Positions 1-12,379 of a stretch of 64,000 nt of DNA are shown here, piece after piece (within the stretch, counting starts at the first letter, position 1; every line of letters starts with the position of its first letter). The notes under the pieces were generated by a model that saw only the letters and a program-made list of their open reading frames with translations, was not told the origin of the DNA and did no database searches. Both the position numbers and the translations under genes were made by a program. The DNA is taken from assembly GCA_031310005.1 (NCBI GenBank), contig CM062388.1:1240001-1304000 (forward strand), read 5' to 3'. Source of the DNA: Dactylellina haptotyla (Eukaryota; Ascomycota; Orbiliomycetes; Orbiliales; Orbiliaceae).

Positions 1-1124
1 GCGGTAAATTTTACGCAGATGCATTGGTTGTTCATCTTTTTCCCTTATAAATGAGCCATAGTCGATATCCCAATCCTAGCTGAGAATCCGTCCCGGATTG
101 TAGGTTCCTTCGGTGTAAAGTGGAGATAGGGGTTACACAGAGATTCTGCTCATTTGACGAAACATCGATACATACATACATATATATCTAAATATATACG
201 GTGACTTTTGATACACATTGCGCCGCGCCAGAAAGACTGCCGGGGGGTTGATTAGATCTGATTGGAACGTTCGCAATTGCACGCCTAGATGAAGGATCCG
301 GTCCGGTAAGGGCAAAGTCTGGAAGTTCAGCCAGATTGAAGGCGCAGATGATCAGAAATCGCGTTGTCGTACTTAGTCCAGTTGCAATTGGGAGGTCGTT
401 AGCGGAGCCACACTATAGATGGACCCACCAGAGCGAAGATGCTTTGATAGGTTGGACTGAGATGTGGGCTGGCACGGCTGCTCCGAGGAAACGCTCGATG
501 CAATGCTGGAAGCCTGGCTGAGGCTCAGCTGGAACAGAACACAGCACCAGCTACACAGACGAGCCATCAAAGATTAAAAAAATTAAGGATTGCATTGGAT
601 CATGATTGATCGCCGGTTAACAGCAGCTGTGCACTTCCAACCCATCGGTTGTCTTTGCCAGGCCTTGGAGTCAACAATACGTTGTGTGTTCTTTGAGATC
701 CGTCTGATGGGTGACGTCTCTGTTCGGGTCGCGATCGGACCTATCGTGAGACAAGGCCTCATCATCACTTAATTAATTAATTAATTTGGTGGGACTTAGC
801 CGGCCTCTGCCAGCAGCGCCGACTCAGCTGGTTTGCAGTGCACCCTTGCCAGATTTCTGGCCTGCATTGGGTTTTCCCTGTCCCGCAAACGACACCGTTT
901 CGAAGGGGGTTCTTCGACCGGAACCGTCTGGACGGGAATGATCTCGTTCCTGAGTCGCGTTGCCCGCACCAGCCAGCCACGCCCACCTCACGCGCCGTCG
1001 ACCAACCCAACCCAACTTGCATCCCGGCCCGTGGGCGAACCACCAAACAAACACCGACCCACCGCTGGTCTACCAACCAACCCCCATCGACGGTCTCTGA
1101 GGCCACCAGGGCAAGTCTTCGACG
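1..1124. other. Upstream intergenic region, no supportable gene
   Basis: Only short overlapping ORFs lacking protein character are seen. A TTAA-type simple repeat lies at about 769-787. The last 300 bases before the ATG at 1125 are C-rich and probably hold the promoter and leader of the telomere-protein gene. Nothing else is recognised. Confidence 0.5.
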
Positions 1125-4100
1125 ATGGCCAGCCTACCTGATCTCTCCGCTCTCCAGCCGATCCCGCTCTCATCCCTCGGCCCATCCACCACACCTACCG
1201 GCGAGATAACGGCCACGGTAGCGGCGCTCTGGCCGTACAGCAGTTCGGCACTCAAACTAACCGCCATCATTGCCGAACCGGACCATCTAAAACGTGAGCA
1301 GCGCGGGGAGCTCAAAGTGTCCTTTCATGGCTATGCTGCCGAAGCACTGAAGAATCTCACTATCGGGGACGTTGTCAAGGTGTCACTCGAGGGTGTTGAG
1401 TGGGAGGCTCTTCCTGGCGCAGAAGAGAAAGATGTGCCTTGGCAGCTAAGATGGGAGAAGCGGTTGAGGGCGAAGGTAAAGGCACCCTTGATCATGATTG
1501 ATTTTAGTTATGAAATCTCACGAATAATTCTCTTGTTGCCTAGGTTTTTAAATCGGGATCCACCAAGCCGTACGTCGATATCGACAAGAGTTTCGACCAA
1601 GCTCGACGTTCGGGCGTGTTCGAGAGGATTGCCGCCGCAGAAGCGATCATCAGCCAGTCCCAACTTGAGGAAGACGATGACATCGAGCTGCACACCCCTC
1701 TAAAACAAACCTCTCAGTTATCTGCCGGTTCCTGGTCGACTTCCTTCCGAGGCGGTGAGGCGCCTTCTCAAACCCCTCTCAATATCTTCGCACAAGGCAA
1801 GCGGCAGCTTTTCTCGCTTGATAGCGATGAGGAAGATGAGGAACTCGATGCAGAAAGGGCAACCAAGAAGCCTCGGTTTTTTGAACCCAGTCAAAGCTTC
1901 AGATATGTCTCTGACTCCCCGGGAGACGAAGAACAGCCGGAATCCGAAACACTCCAACGTACCGAGGATCAGTTCTTTGACGAAAATAGCTTTCGAGAAA
2001 GTTTTCGCGAATCAGGCTCCCGCATGTACATCAGACCCGATGAGCCTGGAGATACCTCTGCTGGTGATCAAAGCTTCAGAACGGTCCTCGGAGACAAGAC
2101 ACAGAGCTCAAAATTGTTCGTCCGGCCAGACAATACACAAACATCCACCCAAGGAACCCTAAGTCAAGGCACTATATTGGCTCAAGAGATGAACGCCCGT
2201 CCCAGGGAAACCGATAGCTCTACCGCAGATGATATATTCCAGATCATATTTGGGCAACCCCCAGGGACATACACACCGGAATCTCAGCAGTCGACAAATG
2301 AGACAGCTACTCTTGGACGGTCTGTCCTCCCAAGCCAGGAGTCCGAAACTTCCACAAGGACGCCCCTAGCAATGAAAGAAGTCTCGCCGCTTTTATCTTC
2401 AGCTGCGCGATCCACAACGCCTCATGGGCCAGGGCCATTGCAGCCTATCGATCTAGATTCCCAGCCAATGAGTAGCTTCGCCCTTGATCCATCCCAATCA
2501 TCGTTGGAAACTCATCGACCAACCTCTATTGAAATGCCACCACCACCGTTTCAGCCAAAACGCTTTCCGCAGCTTGATTTGTCAACCTCGGAGCATATCA
2601 ACCCGCTCACGCCAACATTGAAACCTGCACCTTCTCCTATCCTCCCACTTCCTTCCCCGTTCCCGACTTCCTCACTGGGCAAGGGATCAGTCTTCTTCCC
2701 CAGTCAGCCTTCACAGAGCTTTACTAGCTCAGCAGAAGAATCAGACGGGGTAGAAAGTAGCGTGGAAGCACTCGCCTCAATACCAGCAACAGCTAAGGCT
2801 GTTCTTGAGCGGATGGAAGTGCGGAAGCAAGAACGCACAATCGATTCTGCAGGGTCAGAAACCATTGAAGAATCAATAGAAATGAAGCACGAGACAATTA
2901 CAGTTGTTGAGCATGCTTCATCGCCTATATACCATGGAACTCCTGAGTCTTCCCATGTAGCAGATGCCGAGGATGCTGCTCTCGATAGTGAAAACGAAGA
3001 AGGAGAGGACGGAGAGGCGGAGGAAGAATACGAGGAAGAAGGGGGCTCAGAGTCTTCCCAATCACAGACACAGTCGATTGCCAATCAGGAGGTTATTGAG
3101 ATCTTGGATTCGAGTGATGAAGAGGGGGACGTCGAGGCAAGGGCATATGAAGATGAGGAAGAGGGGGAAGATCAAGAAGATGAATTTGAATACGTTGACC
3201 CAGCTAGCCGCTCTAGACAGAACGAGATGGAAGCCGAGTACGACGATGAAGAAGAGGCATCTTTTGAGGCAGAAGAGCAGGTAGCCGTTGAAGAGGAGGA
3301 CGAGGATGAGGATGAGGATGAGGGATATCCCGAAAAGGGGGCCTATGACGACGAAGAAGACGACGAAGAGGAAGAGGAAGACGACGAAACCGAATACCGG
3401 TATGACAAGGATCGGCGTACCAGGGATGATGTCGAATTCGACGAGCTAGAAGGTGCGATATCCTGATTGTTTTATAGCAGCATGTGGTTGGATAGAGAAC
3501 TCTAGGGCTTACAAGCACCTGTGACAATATAGAATTCGAATTCGAAAACATAGACAAATCGCCCCAGGTATCTGAAGAAGAACCAGACACCGACAACGAA
3601 TATTTGAAAGTGGGAAAATCCCCAGTCTCTAGTCATAGATCAGCTTCTCACATGACAAAACGATCAAGTAGAACTAGAGCGGATCAGAGCCCAGATATCT
3701 CCCCATCACCGTCTCCTGTACAGAATCTACCCCCTCAAACCTCTGGGCTTCGTGGAACTGTGTTTTCACGTATCCCTGGAAACCATTCTTCGTCGGATTC
3801 TCGAAGTTCTAGTCCTGTACCTCATAATAATCAGTCTTCGCGCATTCCTTCGCCCGAAATCCCCGTATTACCACCAGCAGACCGAACACCACGCACACCC
3901 GGTAACAATTATGTTCATACACTCGAGAATAATGGATTCGAGATCGTAGACAGCTCGAACGGAGATCGGAGACCTAAATTCGCGGACCTCCCTGGCGCGA
4001 ACAACCCCGAAGTCCCTGGCCGACCCAAGAAGCATAGAATGTTACCATGGATGACACCGCAGCCAGTACCAAACAAGGTACCTAGCTCAGCGACAAGGGT

Positions 4101-4881
4101 TCTGCATACAGACCCCGTCGTATTCCCTACACCGTCGCCCAAACGCCACGCAACACCAATGGCAAAGGTGATAGAAATTGGCAGGAGGCAGCGAAAGCTC
4201 TTTGAAGAAAGACTGGCCGCCGCAGATCACCCGCCTGTTACTACTCCTGGGCCAGGACTCATCTACGAAAGTCCTCCTCTCGAAACTGAAGTTGAAGGAG
4301 AAACGGAGGAAATTAGGCGATTTAGACGGTATAATAGGTCATCACGTCTTACAGGTGGTGTTGTCACATCATTTTCTGAATTCGTCCCGCTGGATGTTCT
4401 GCACCGCCTGACGTGGGCAGCTCAGGTTGACCTCTTCGCAGTTAATCTACGGGAGGCAGAGGTAGAACAACTGCCGAAGAAACCCAAATTCTTTCAGTTG
4501 AAGTTCGCTGTCATCGACCCTTCTTGTGTCGATGACAGGAGTTCTACGGTCTCTCTCATCCGGCCATATCAAGTTGCATTGCCGGCAAAAGTTAAACCCG
4601 GCGATATCTTACTATTAAGAAACATACAAATAAAGAGCATAGACGGTCAGCGAGCCGGATTTTCGACAATGAGCTCCAGCTGGGTTGTCTGGCGGCCTAG
4701 AAGACGGGCAGACAGAACACAGGAGATGGCTATTGTGCCGGACGAAGGCCCGCCAACTGAATTCGGAGCAGAAGAAGTTGAATACGTTAATCAGCTCTGG
4801 GAATGGTGGAAGGGGATAGATGTAGACTTGAGGGTGTATCTCATAAATAGACGAGAGGAGGTTAATACGGAGGATCAATAG
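1125..4881 (+). CDS. Telomeric single-stranded DNA-binding OB-fold protein (Telo_bind, POT1/CDC13-like)
   Basis: Three exons, 1125-1475, 1544-3452 and 3533-4881, join in frame to 1202 residues (introns GTAAAG...TAG and GTGCGA...TAG). The N-terminal ~140 residues hold an OB-like segment including SLEGVEWE, a pattern I associate with Pezizomycotina Telo_bind proteins. The C-terminal domain, from about residue 1033 (starting FSEFVPL), has the order expected of the POT1/Cdc13 DNA-binding OB fold: IRPYQVALP, then GDILLLRNIQIKS, then SSWVVW. Between them lie a long Ser/Pro-rich disordered region and a strongly acidic Asp/Glu tract at about residues 590-750. By family the protein should bind the G-rich telomeric overhang in the nucleus. 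Whether it acts as the Pot1 or the Cdc13 equivalent cannot be told here. It is followed 736 bp downstream by hapX on the same strand. Confidence 0.8.
2964..3450 (+). repeat. Acidic low-complexity tract (GAR/GAT codons)
   Basis: Within the telomere-protein gene this stretch is dominated by GAA, GAG, GAT and GAC codons, including short runs of GAGGAT/GATGAG. It encodes roughly 160 residues of mostly Glu and Asp. Such a tract is disordered and could mimic DNA or bind basic partners; that role is inference. Confidence 0.8.
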
Positions 4882-5186
4882 GGTACCTGTAAAAAAGGCA
4901 GCATCGCATGCATATTGGTTGATTTAGCTATAAATTCACACTCTTGTTAGAATTAGTACTGGCGCATTGCATCGGCATAGATAGATAGAATTCGGCGTAC
5001 AAAAAGCTTTAACTACTTAAGTACTTAGTTTGCAGATATCCTTGTAATTTCAGGTTTCTCCAGTCCCTTTTTAAAAAGCGCCCAAGTGGATACCGGTTCC
5101 GACGTCTGCGGGTCTCCGGGGCCTGGTGCGCCGACATCCGACAGTATCCAGTCGGAGATATCTGAGGGCGGACGAGCCCGGTATCG

Positions 5187-5195
5187 GACCAATCA
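5187..5195 (+). promoter_or_regulatory. CCAAT box (GACCAATCA), candidate CBC site
   Basis: GACCAATCA matches the preferred binding sequence of the fungal CCAAT-binding complex (HapB/C/E), the DNA partner of HapX. It lies about 430 bp upstream of the hapX ATG. Presence is seen directly; function is inferred. Confidence 0.5.
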
Positions 5196-5249
5196 CAAGC
5201 CCATTCCTGCCTTCCTCAGCGAGTCACACCACTCTGCTGGGAAGAGATT

Positions 5250-5258
5250 TTATCAGAT
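5250..5258 (-). promoter_or_regulatory. ATCTGATAA, candidate SreA (iron GATA factor) site
   Basis: On the minus strand these nine bases read ATCTGATAA, an exact match to ATCWGATAA, the extended GATA motif known for the iron-responsive repressor SreA in Aspergillus. It lies about 60 bp from the CCAAT box and 360 bp upstream of hapX. In known systems SreA represses hapX when iron is plentiful. Confidence 0.55.
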
Positions 5259-5617
5259 TGATCAGGCCGGGAAGATTAGATCTTTTCTCTCCTCCAACAA
5301 ACACCTCTCCACCAACCTACCCAGCAGAAGAGCCCTGCCCACAGCTGCAAATCAGGTTGCTCCAACGAAGTTTTTTTTTCGACTTCGTACTGTTCTTCCG
5401 CTGCAGCCCGCCGAAAAGCATAGGTCGCACAGGTATGTCCGCTGGGAACAGCCAACAGCCGGGAGGGCCCGTAGCCGTGTTTGACGACCGTAGAAGCTAA
5501 GAAGGACCGTAACCGTGACGCTAGATACCAGAATTCTTGTCCGCATTGCCGCCGCTCGCCCTATCGACCACTCGACTGGAAGGGTTTTATGCGCATGCAG
5601 CAGAGGAGGCCGACGAC

Positions 5618-7689
5618 ATGGCGGGCGGCGTGGTAGCCTCGGGCCAACAAGGTGCGCTCTCCTTCCAACACAACACAACGCATTCTCCCCGTCCGCCCAT
5701 CTGTCGCGCATCGGATATCAGACGTCGGATATCGAGATGAGACGCAAGATGGATGTGCACTTCGGACCTCAGACGTTGTATACTACGGACACGCATGTAT
5801 GATAACCTATGCGGACGGCTGTTCTGACTCTTGTGCGCAATCTGTACAGTCCTCTCCCCCTCGCCATCTGCGGGCGGCACCCCCACCCCGGTTTCTCAGC
5901 CTCTGGCCATCCGGCCAACTACCATAGCGATTGCCCCCAAGGCTCTTGCTGAAGACTTCCCACCACACTTCTCACCGACTAGCACCAATGGGGTGACGCA
6001 GAAAGACTGGGTCATACCGCCTCGGCCTAAGGTACGCCCTTTCCATATCTACCTCTCGTCTTGTATCCCGTCCTCGATACTGATATATATCGATGCTATA
6101 GCCAGGCCGAAAGCCAGCAACTGACACTCCACCATCCGTATGCTAGTCTTATCTGTAAACCCGTCATCTGGCCTTCCTCTAGCTAACCGATTGTATCCGT
6201 CTGGTAGAAACGCAAGGCTCAAAACCGTGCCGCCCAACGTGCGTTCCGTGAACGCCGCGCTGCCCGCCTCACCGAACTCGAAGAGCAAATCAAACATCGT
6301 GATGAGAACAAAGAGACTCTGTTGATGGAACAGGTCTCCAAAATCACAGTCGAAAATAGTGTACTCCGCGCTACTGTCGCCGAGCTCCGGCGTGACATTG
6401 AAGCCCTCCAGCGTCGCGACTCCGAACGTGGACCGTTGGGCCTATCTACCCGATCAGCCAGCTCCCACGCCAGCCATAACAGCTTCAGCTCGACCTCCAC
6501 GGCCCCGACTTTTGCCAGTGCCTCGACTTTTGCCAGTGCCTTCGCTGGCTCTGCAGTCAGTCAGATCGCAAGTCCCGCGCCAAGTCCCCGTTCCGAAGCC
6601 GTGCCATGTTTCGAAGAAGCCTTCGGACGGAAATGTTGTGGAGGCACAGCATGCCGAAACAACCTCGACACAGTCTCCACACTATCCCCCGTCCCGCTAT
6701 CCCGGCGGGAATCTCAACATCTGGAGATGGAAATCGACTTCACAAACATGTTTAGCAGCAGCCGGCGGAACAACACCAATCATAACAATAATAGTGCTCG
6801 GGATCCGTCTTCGAATGGCCATCACCAAAATATACAATCCTCATCCTCCATCCCACCATCAGCCGCGGTCTCCCCGTCCACGACAGATGGCCTCGGTAAC
6901 CACCCAGACGAATCATGCGGTTTTTGTTCCGAAGGTACCGCCTGCGTCTGCGCTGAGATGAAGTCCATGGAACGTGAAACCGAACGCCTCCGTCAGCAAA
7001 ATATCGCTCGGGAAGCCTTCATGCGTCTCTCAAACAGCAACAGAATCCTACCAGACCCCGTGCCGAGTAAAGGCAAGCCAAGCGGCTGTACTGGCGAACC
7101 GGGTAGCTGCGCACAATGCCAGAGCGATCCAATGAGTACCCTTTTCTGCAGGACTTTAGCCACAAAGAACGCATCGTACTCTTCGTCTTCCCGTAGCAAT
7201 AGCACGGCCGAAAGGAAAGATAAAGCCGGGTTTGTATGCTGCGGCGGTACGGCCTGTGGGAAGAACGCAGGCGCTGCTCCAATCAGCCCTCTTCCTGCCC
7301 CTGTTACTGCTCCGATGAGTAGGAGCCCCAGCAATCAGGATACAGAGATGAAAGAACCGCCTGTTTCTTCGAACCCTGAGACCAGCGGAACATATATACC
7401 CTGCAGTGATGCATATCTGAGTAAGACACGAATATTCTCGACTAACCGTTCTCCACCAATTTAAAGAAATCGTAATAACTAATACGAATGTGCGAAATTA
7501 GGTCTCTCCCGCCACAAACGTTTCATGGACGCCGACCTAGGCACGGTCGTCAAGAAACTAAATACCAGTGGCCTAGGTGTTGAAGTATCGAGTGTAAAGC
7601 AAGTGCTAGAGTACCTTGAAGCACTCGAGTCGTTCCAAAACCACGATGCGAGGAAGGGGAGCATAGACGGAAGCGGGCAAGGTTTGTAG
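5618..7689 (+). CDS. hapX: HapX-type iron-responsive bZIP regulator
   Basis: Five exons, 5618-5651, 5850-6031, 6102-6137, 6208-7420 and 7502-7689, give 550 residues with all junctions in phase. Residues 61-79 carry the CCAAT-complex contact motif (KDWVIPPRPKPGRKP). A bZIP basic region starts at residue 85 (KRKAQNRAAQRAFRERRAAR) and is followed by a leucine-zipper coiled coil to about residue 150. Four cysteine-rich clusters follow at about residues 218-233, 321-331, 378-400 and 428-434; two share a CCGGTAC core. The last exon resembles the conserved HapX tail (a DADLGTVVKKL segment). By family it works with the CCAAT-binding complex: it represses iron-consuming pathways and induces uptake under iron starvation, and iron sensing goes through the cysteine clusters. 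The promoter carries matching CCAAT and SreA-type sites. Confidence 0.93.
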
Positions 7690-8449
7690 GATATATATGT
7701 AGAAATTTTTAAGGCAATTTTCAACATTAGTTTAGAAATGGCGCTGTGGCCTTGAAGGTTTTTCTTTCGTTCTTTCTTTTCGTTTATCGTTCTCCCTGCT
7801 TCTCCTTTTACAAAAGTGTCCATCTATAAAATAACTAACATAGACCTTCTTCCAAACTTATGCTAGGGGAATCAGGGCAACACCTAACTCCTATGTTAAT
7901 TTCTGGTTGCGAAGCACAAATACAGGAGTGGTATGAGGATCAAACTCAAAACTTGTATATAATTATCAATAAATAAGAATAAATCGAACGAAACGAGTCT
8001 CACGAGTCTAGTGATTTCTAGAAGAAAGTCGGAGGATGGAATAATCGGCCGTAAAATCATATGTATGTATACGAAGATGATTAAGAGAGTACTAAGATCA
8101 AATGCGTGCGCTGAGAAGGGAATATGGAATCAAGAACAGGAGATAAGAAAAATATGAAATGTACCTAATGGTAGAAGATTGAAAAGCGAAGAAGAACCGA
8201 AGACGCTTGCTACAAGTAAGAAAAGAAAAATCAAAGCTCCCATAAATGTACATAGAATCGAAGATAGCTTGCAAGGGTCAATATCAAGAAAGAAAAACGG
8301 AATGCCAATAAAACGCCACCGGATCATGCAGTTTCTTTTCATCGTCACCACTTTTTTAAACTCCTATATCGTTTCCCAGCTTTTCTCTAACTCATTCAAT
8401 GAAAAGATCTGAAAAGAAGAGTCGTCAAGTTCGCTTCACCATGGAATCA
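7690..8449. other. Convergent intergenic region between hapX and CYK3
   Basis: AT-rich sequence with only short meaningless ORFs, presumably the two 3' UTRs. Nothing else is recognised. Confidence 0.5.
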
Positions 8450-11400
8450 TCATACACAGTGCCATTCGGCAAAAACACACCACCTGGCGCTTCTATCCGC
8501 AAGCACAAGCGCTCTCCAAGGGCCCCGCTCAGTAACCTTGATAGATTGCTCAAAAATTTGTCCGTGCTCGCTACCCAGACTATCCGCCCGTCTGCCAATC
8601 TTCATGATCTTCCCAGTAGGAGTCTGAATGGCGAGTTTGGCGCCTTTGAACATCGCCATTTCCGCATGCGTTAGTACGGTCGATGAATGCTGCCGTATCG
8701 AGAAGACATATGTATTATCAAACGCGAGTCGTAAATTCTGAGGCTGGACGATGTACAAATCGTGTCTTTGAGCGTGTGGAGTTGGATGCCGAGTTACGAA
8801 GTTATAGGTAGGATTCGCACCCGTGTGGAAAATAGGCATGGAGAATGCGAGCGGATGCGGATTGTCCTTTATCGAGTGCTATTGGAAACGTGCGGATTAG
8901 TATTTTTGATCAATAGGTTTCAAAGTATATGCAGTAAACTTACCATCAAACCCCTCGGTCCAGCGTATATCTTCAATATACCGTGGCCCTCGTCACCAGG
9001 TAGTACAGCTTTGATTCTATACGTCTTTTGGATGTTGCCCAAAGGTCCTTCCCAAGCAACCTGAGCCAGGGCCCCTTTTCTTACAGTATCTCCACTCTCG
9101 AAGATATCACCATCTGCATCAACCGCAAATCCTTTGGCTTCAACTTCTGCAAGGCACTCGACATCCATCGGGACCTGGAAATCAAGTTGCACGATTTCCA
9201 AATCTTCCACACGTAGTAATGATGTGTCAAAGTTGATAAGCTGGACGTTGTTTCTGAAGAAGCCTGCACTAGCACATGGCAGTGCCATTAACACGGCATG
9301 TGGCATTGGGGGAACCAGATGCTGTTGTTGCGGAAGCATAGGGATATGCGTAAAACATGCGTGCATCGGTCTCATCAAGAAGTAGTGCGAATCTGCCATA
9401 TTGTTAGGCGCAGAACTATACAGACCCCGCTTAGGATGTGTAGGGCTGGCCAATGAGGCGTCAATTATCCGCCACTCATTGTCAATTACTACCGCGTTCC
9501 AGTAGTGATTTGGCCTAGGAACAGCGTCTGGTGTTTCCGCTGTTTCCCCGGGAATCTTCAGATAACCGTGGATGATCTCGCATCCGATACCGACAGCGTG
9601 GCACATCTGCAAAAACATAACCGCCACTTCTTCAGTTGTAGCTTTGAGACTCTGAATGACCCGTCGACAGTCTTTGTTATAATCAAGATTATCGGCTGGG
9701 GAGTCGATTCCTAGACCTGTTGGTCGCTCCCAGGACAGCTTCTCCGCGAGCCAAGTAAACATAGCTCGTAGCCGCTGAACATCTGACCGATGTGGCCGGC
9801 AGATGTGAGCCGCCGCCAATATAGCAGGTGTCGTTCCTGAAGGAAGAGAGCCGATAAATCGCGCCGCCTTGTCTACCTGTGTCATGTTAACGGTAGTAAA
9901 ATCGGCAGGCTGCTGAACGATCCCTCCATTGAGAGATTCATCTCCCTCGCACTCCTCTTCCAGAAACTCAACGGGCCGGATAGTCATTTGATCCATCATC
10001 TCTTGCTTCTCCTGGCGTTCTATTCTCTCATTCCTAGATATTGTATTCGAGCGCGCGACATCCCTCCGAACTTGTACCCAGTCTTGCGATTGCGGTGCCA
10101 TTGGAACGTTACCTCCTGCGATGCCGACAATTCTGGGATTTCCATACCCAGAATCAGATTCCGGCGTGGGTGATGCTGCCATTGATCTAGCAGTAGCTGT
10201 GGATGCTTTCGCTGTGGCAAGCATCTTTTTGAAGAACCCGCTCTTCTTCTTTGTTGGGCTCATATTTACCGTCGATAGGCCACCCAAGCCGTTACCAGTA
10301 TTCACAGAGTTTCCCCAAGTCTGTGCTCTTGGCATTGGACCAGGGTTGACACTCCCAGAGTGGAATACGATACCGTTGTTTGTAACCATCTGATTGTCCA
10401 TCGAAGACATTGTTGAAAACGGCCCAGGTTGCTGTGAAAGCTGATGTGACAACGGATGCGGATTGGATTCCATAGTTGCGCGGTGCTTGTGTCTTATGAA
10501 GCTACCTGCGCTCGTAGCACTAAATCCTCCAGCACTCATACCACTCATAATGCTAGCGCTAGTAGCGGCAGTAGAGTTGCTAGTCGCGGAGAATACTGCC
10601 GACGAGGCGTTCGATTGTAGAGTGCTCTGTCTTGACAGATTCGGGCGGCGGTCAACGTCCCAAACAGATCTGCGCTTAGCGCTTGTATCAGATGTGTGCG
10701 ACGAACCGGGCCGTCCGCTCATCATAGCAGAGCTAGGCCGGGCCATGTGCTGCTGTTGTTTAAGCTGCCTGATCTGGTCGAATGTGTCATCATTCGAGTT
10801 ATAATATGAAGATGAGGGATTCTGGTTTAGACTGGCTTCCATGCGTTCTACGAAACTGGATATCCCTTGGTCATGACGCCGTGGATTGGCCGCAATTTCG
10901 ATTCCGTCAAAGTTGCCAAATCCGCCGAAATTGTTGTTGTTTCCCATACTGGGGGATGCCTGGTGTCTCCTGACAGTCGCCGATGACCCGCTATGGTTAT
11001 CGTAGTCGTCAGGGCCAAAAGGCATTGGAGACCTTCTGCCGCCATCAACCACACTCATCTCTTCTAGACTTGACATCACATCGTCCATCGCACTTCTGAG
11101 CGGGCTCGGGGTGTGAGCCATCATGTTTGGAGACGGTTGCGGCGTTGGTCCCCTCGACGGAATCGGGGAACGGGCACCGTTCATATGCTGGAACGATGGA
11201 GCAGGGGATGCTGCCCTCTGATAGTAGTTGTTCGAATGTGCTGGTGGCGGCGGCGGCGGCGTTTCTTGGTTGTACCCTTGCTGTGATACAGGCCTATTCG
11301 GAGCAGGTGATACAGCTCTGAAGGGAGCCGGTGACCTTGCTCGTTGAGCGTTATGAAAAGGTGAAGGAGATGGGCCTTGTCCCACTGAGTTCTGGTAAGG

Positions 11401-12379
11401 GTTTGGAGTACCAGATCGGGATAGTGGCGGGTTCGGGGACATGGCTCGATGTTGATGATGCCCCATTTGAGTGTTTGGTGTCGTTGGACGGCCATTATTG
11501 TATCCCACATTCTGCTGATAGGGGTTGGGAGAGACGGCGCGATTCTGCTGGTAGCTAGAAGGCGGTCTTGGAGACGTTGCTCTGAATTGATTATTGTAAC
11601 CACCCGGCGACGTCGCTCCATTTTGCTGGTACGGATTTGGAGAGACACCACGGTTTTGCGCATGAGGGTTCGGCGAAACTGCTCGATTTTGAGCATACGG
11701 ATTCGGTGAGACCGCTCGGTTCTGAGCATATGGGTTCGGAGACACAGCTCTATTCTGATTCTGAGCGTACGGATTGGGAGAGACGGCCCTGTTTTGAGCG
11801 TAAGGATTCGGAGATGTTGCTCGACTGTGCTGCTGCTGGTACGGGTTGGGGGAAGCACCTCGATGCTGCTGGTACGGGTTTGGGGATGCGCCCCTATGTT
11901 GCTGATACGGATTGGGCGAAGCACCTCTGTGGTTCCCATATGCATCTGCATTGCTGTGATAGGAAGCTTGCGAGGACGGCCGCGAGTTTCCGTAATCATA
12001 TTGCTGCTTTACCGGGGAGGCAATTGGGGTGACTGGGCGATTGTCGGATACAAGCTCGACGAAGTTACTGGGGAAGAGGCCAACTTGACGGCGATCACGC
12101 TTCAATCGGCCCATCCACCATGCGCCGTCACCGGCGTTGAGGCATTCTATGAGATCTCCTTCCACAAATCCGAGATCTCTTTTGGTCTGTGGGGAAGAAG
12201 AAGAAGACGGAGGGTTAGTATGAGTACACGATATATTATGATTAGTGATAACGCATGCACATGAGAGCGTGTGCATGCGCATGGAGGCGACGGGTAATTA
12301 CCTCTCCACCCCAAGAGTATATCGCCTTCACCCAACAGGGAAACTGCGTGGGCAGGCTCTGAGGCTGGACGCCGGGCAT
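8450..12379 (-). CDS. CYK3: Cytokinesis protein CYK3 (SH3 plus transglutaminase-like domain)
   Basis: Exons 12379-12302, 12186-8944 and 8878-8450 join in phase 0 to 1249 residues. Residues ~15-74 form an SH3 domain split by intron 1 (CWVKAIYSWGGE joined to TKRDLGFVEGDLIE, ending GLFPSNFVELV). Residues ~105-215 hold tandem SPNPY-type repeats, followed by a long Ser/Pro/Gln/Asn-rich linker. A transglutaminase-core-like domain lies near residues 820-940. Its His920 (NHYWNAV) and Asp935 (IDAS) remain, but the expected Cys region reads KATTEE (Thr876/Thr877), so it is probably non-catalytic, as described for yeast Cyk3. The last exon holds the conserved C-terminal Cyk3 region. By family it acts at the bud neck or septum with Hof1, Inn1 and chitin synthase in primary septum formation. 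The ATG at 12379 is chosen because it completes the SH3 start. Confidence 0.9.
11630..11945 (-). repeat. Tandem SPNPY coding repeat inside CYK3
   Basis: About nine nearly back-to-back copies of a 9-12-residue unit such as RAVSPNPYAQN or RGASPNPYQQH are encoded here, with a tenth a little downstream. DNA copies differ by synonymous changes, so the array is not perfectly recent. Each unit carries an SP dipeptide, a possible proline-directed kinase site. Confidence 0.85.

Larger units (their letters stand above)
4882..5617 (+). other. Intergenic region with the hapX promoter
   Basis: No ORF here looks coding. The region contains a CCAAT box and a SreA-type GATA site, listed separately, and ends at the ATG chosen for hapX at 5618. 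Confidence 0.6.

Noticed and set aside
11181-11999. 272-codon ORF in another frame of CYK3
   Set aside because: It lies over the repeat-coding part of CYK3 on the same strand in another frame; the repeated DNA makes the alternative frame open.
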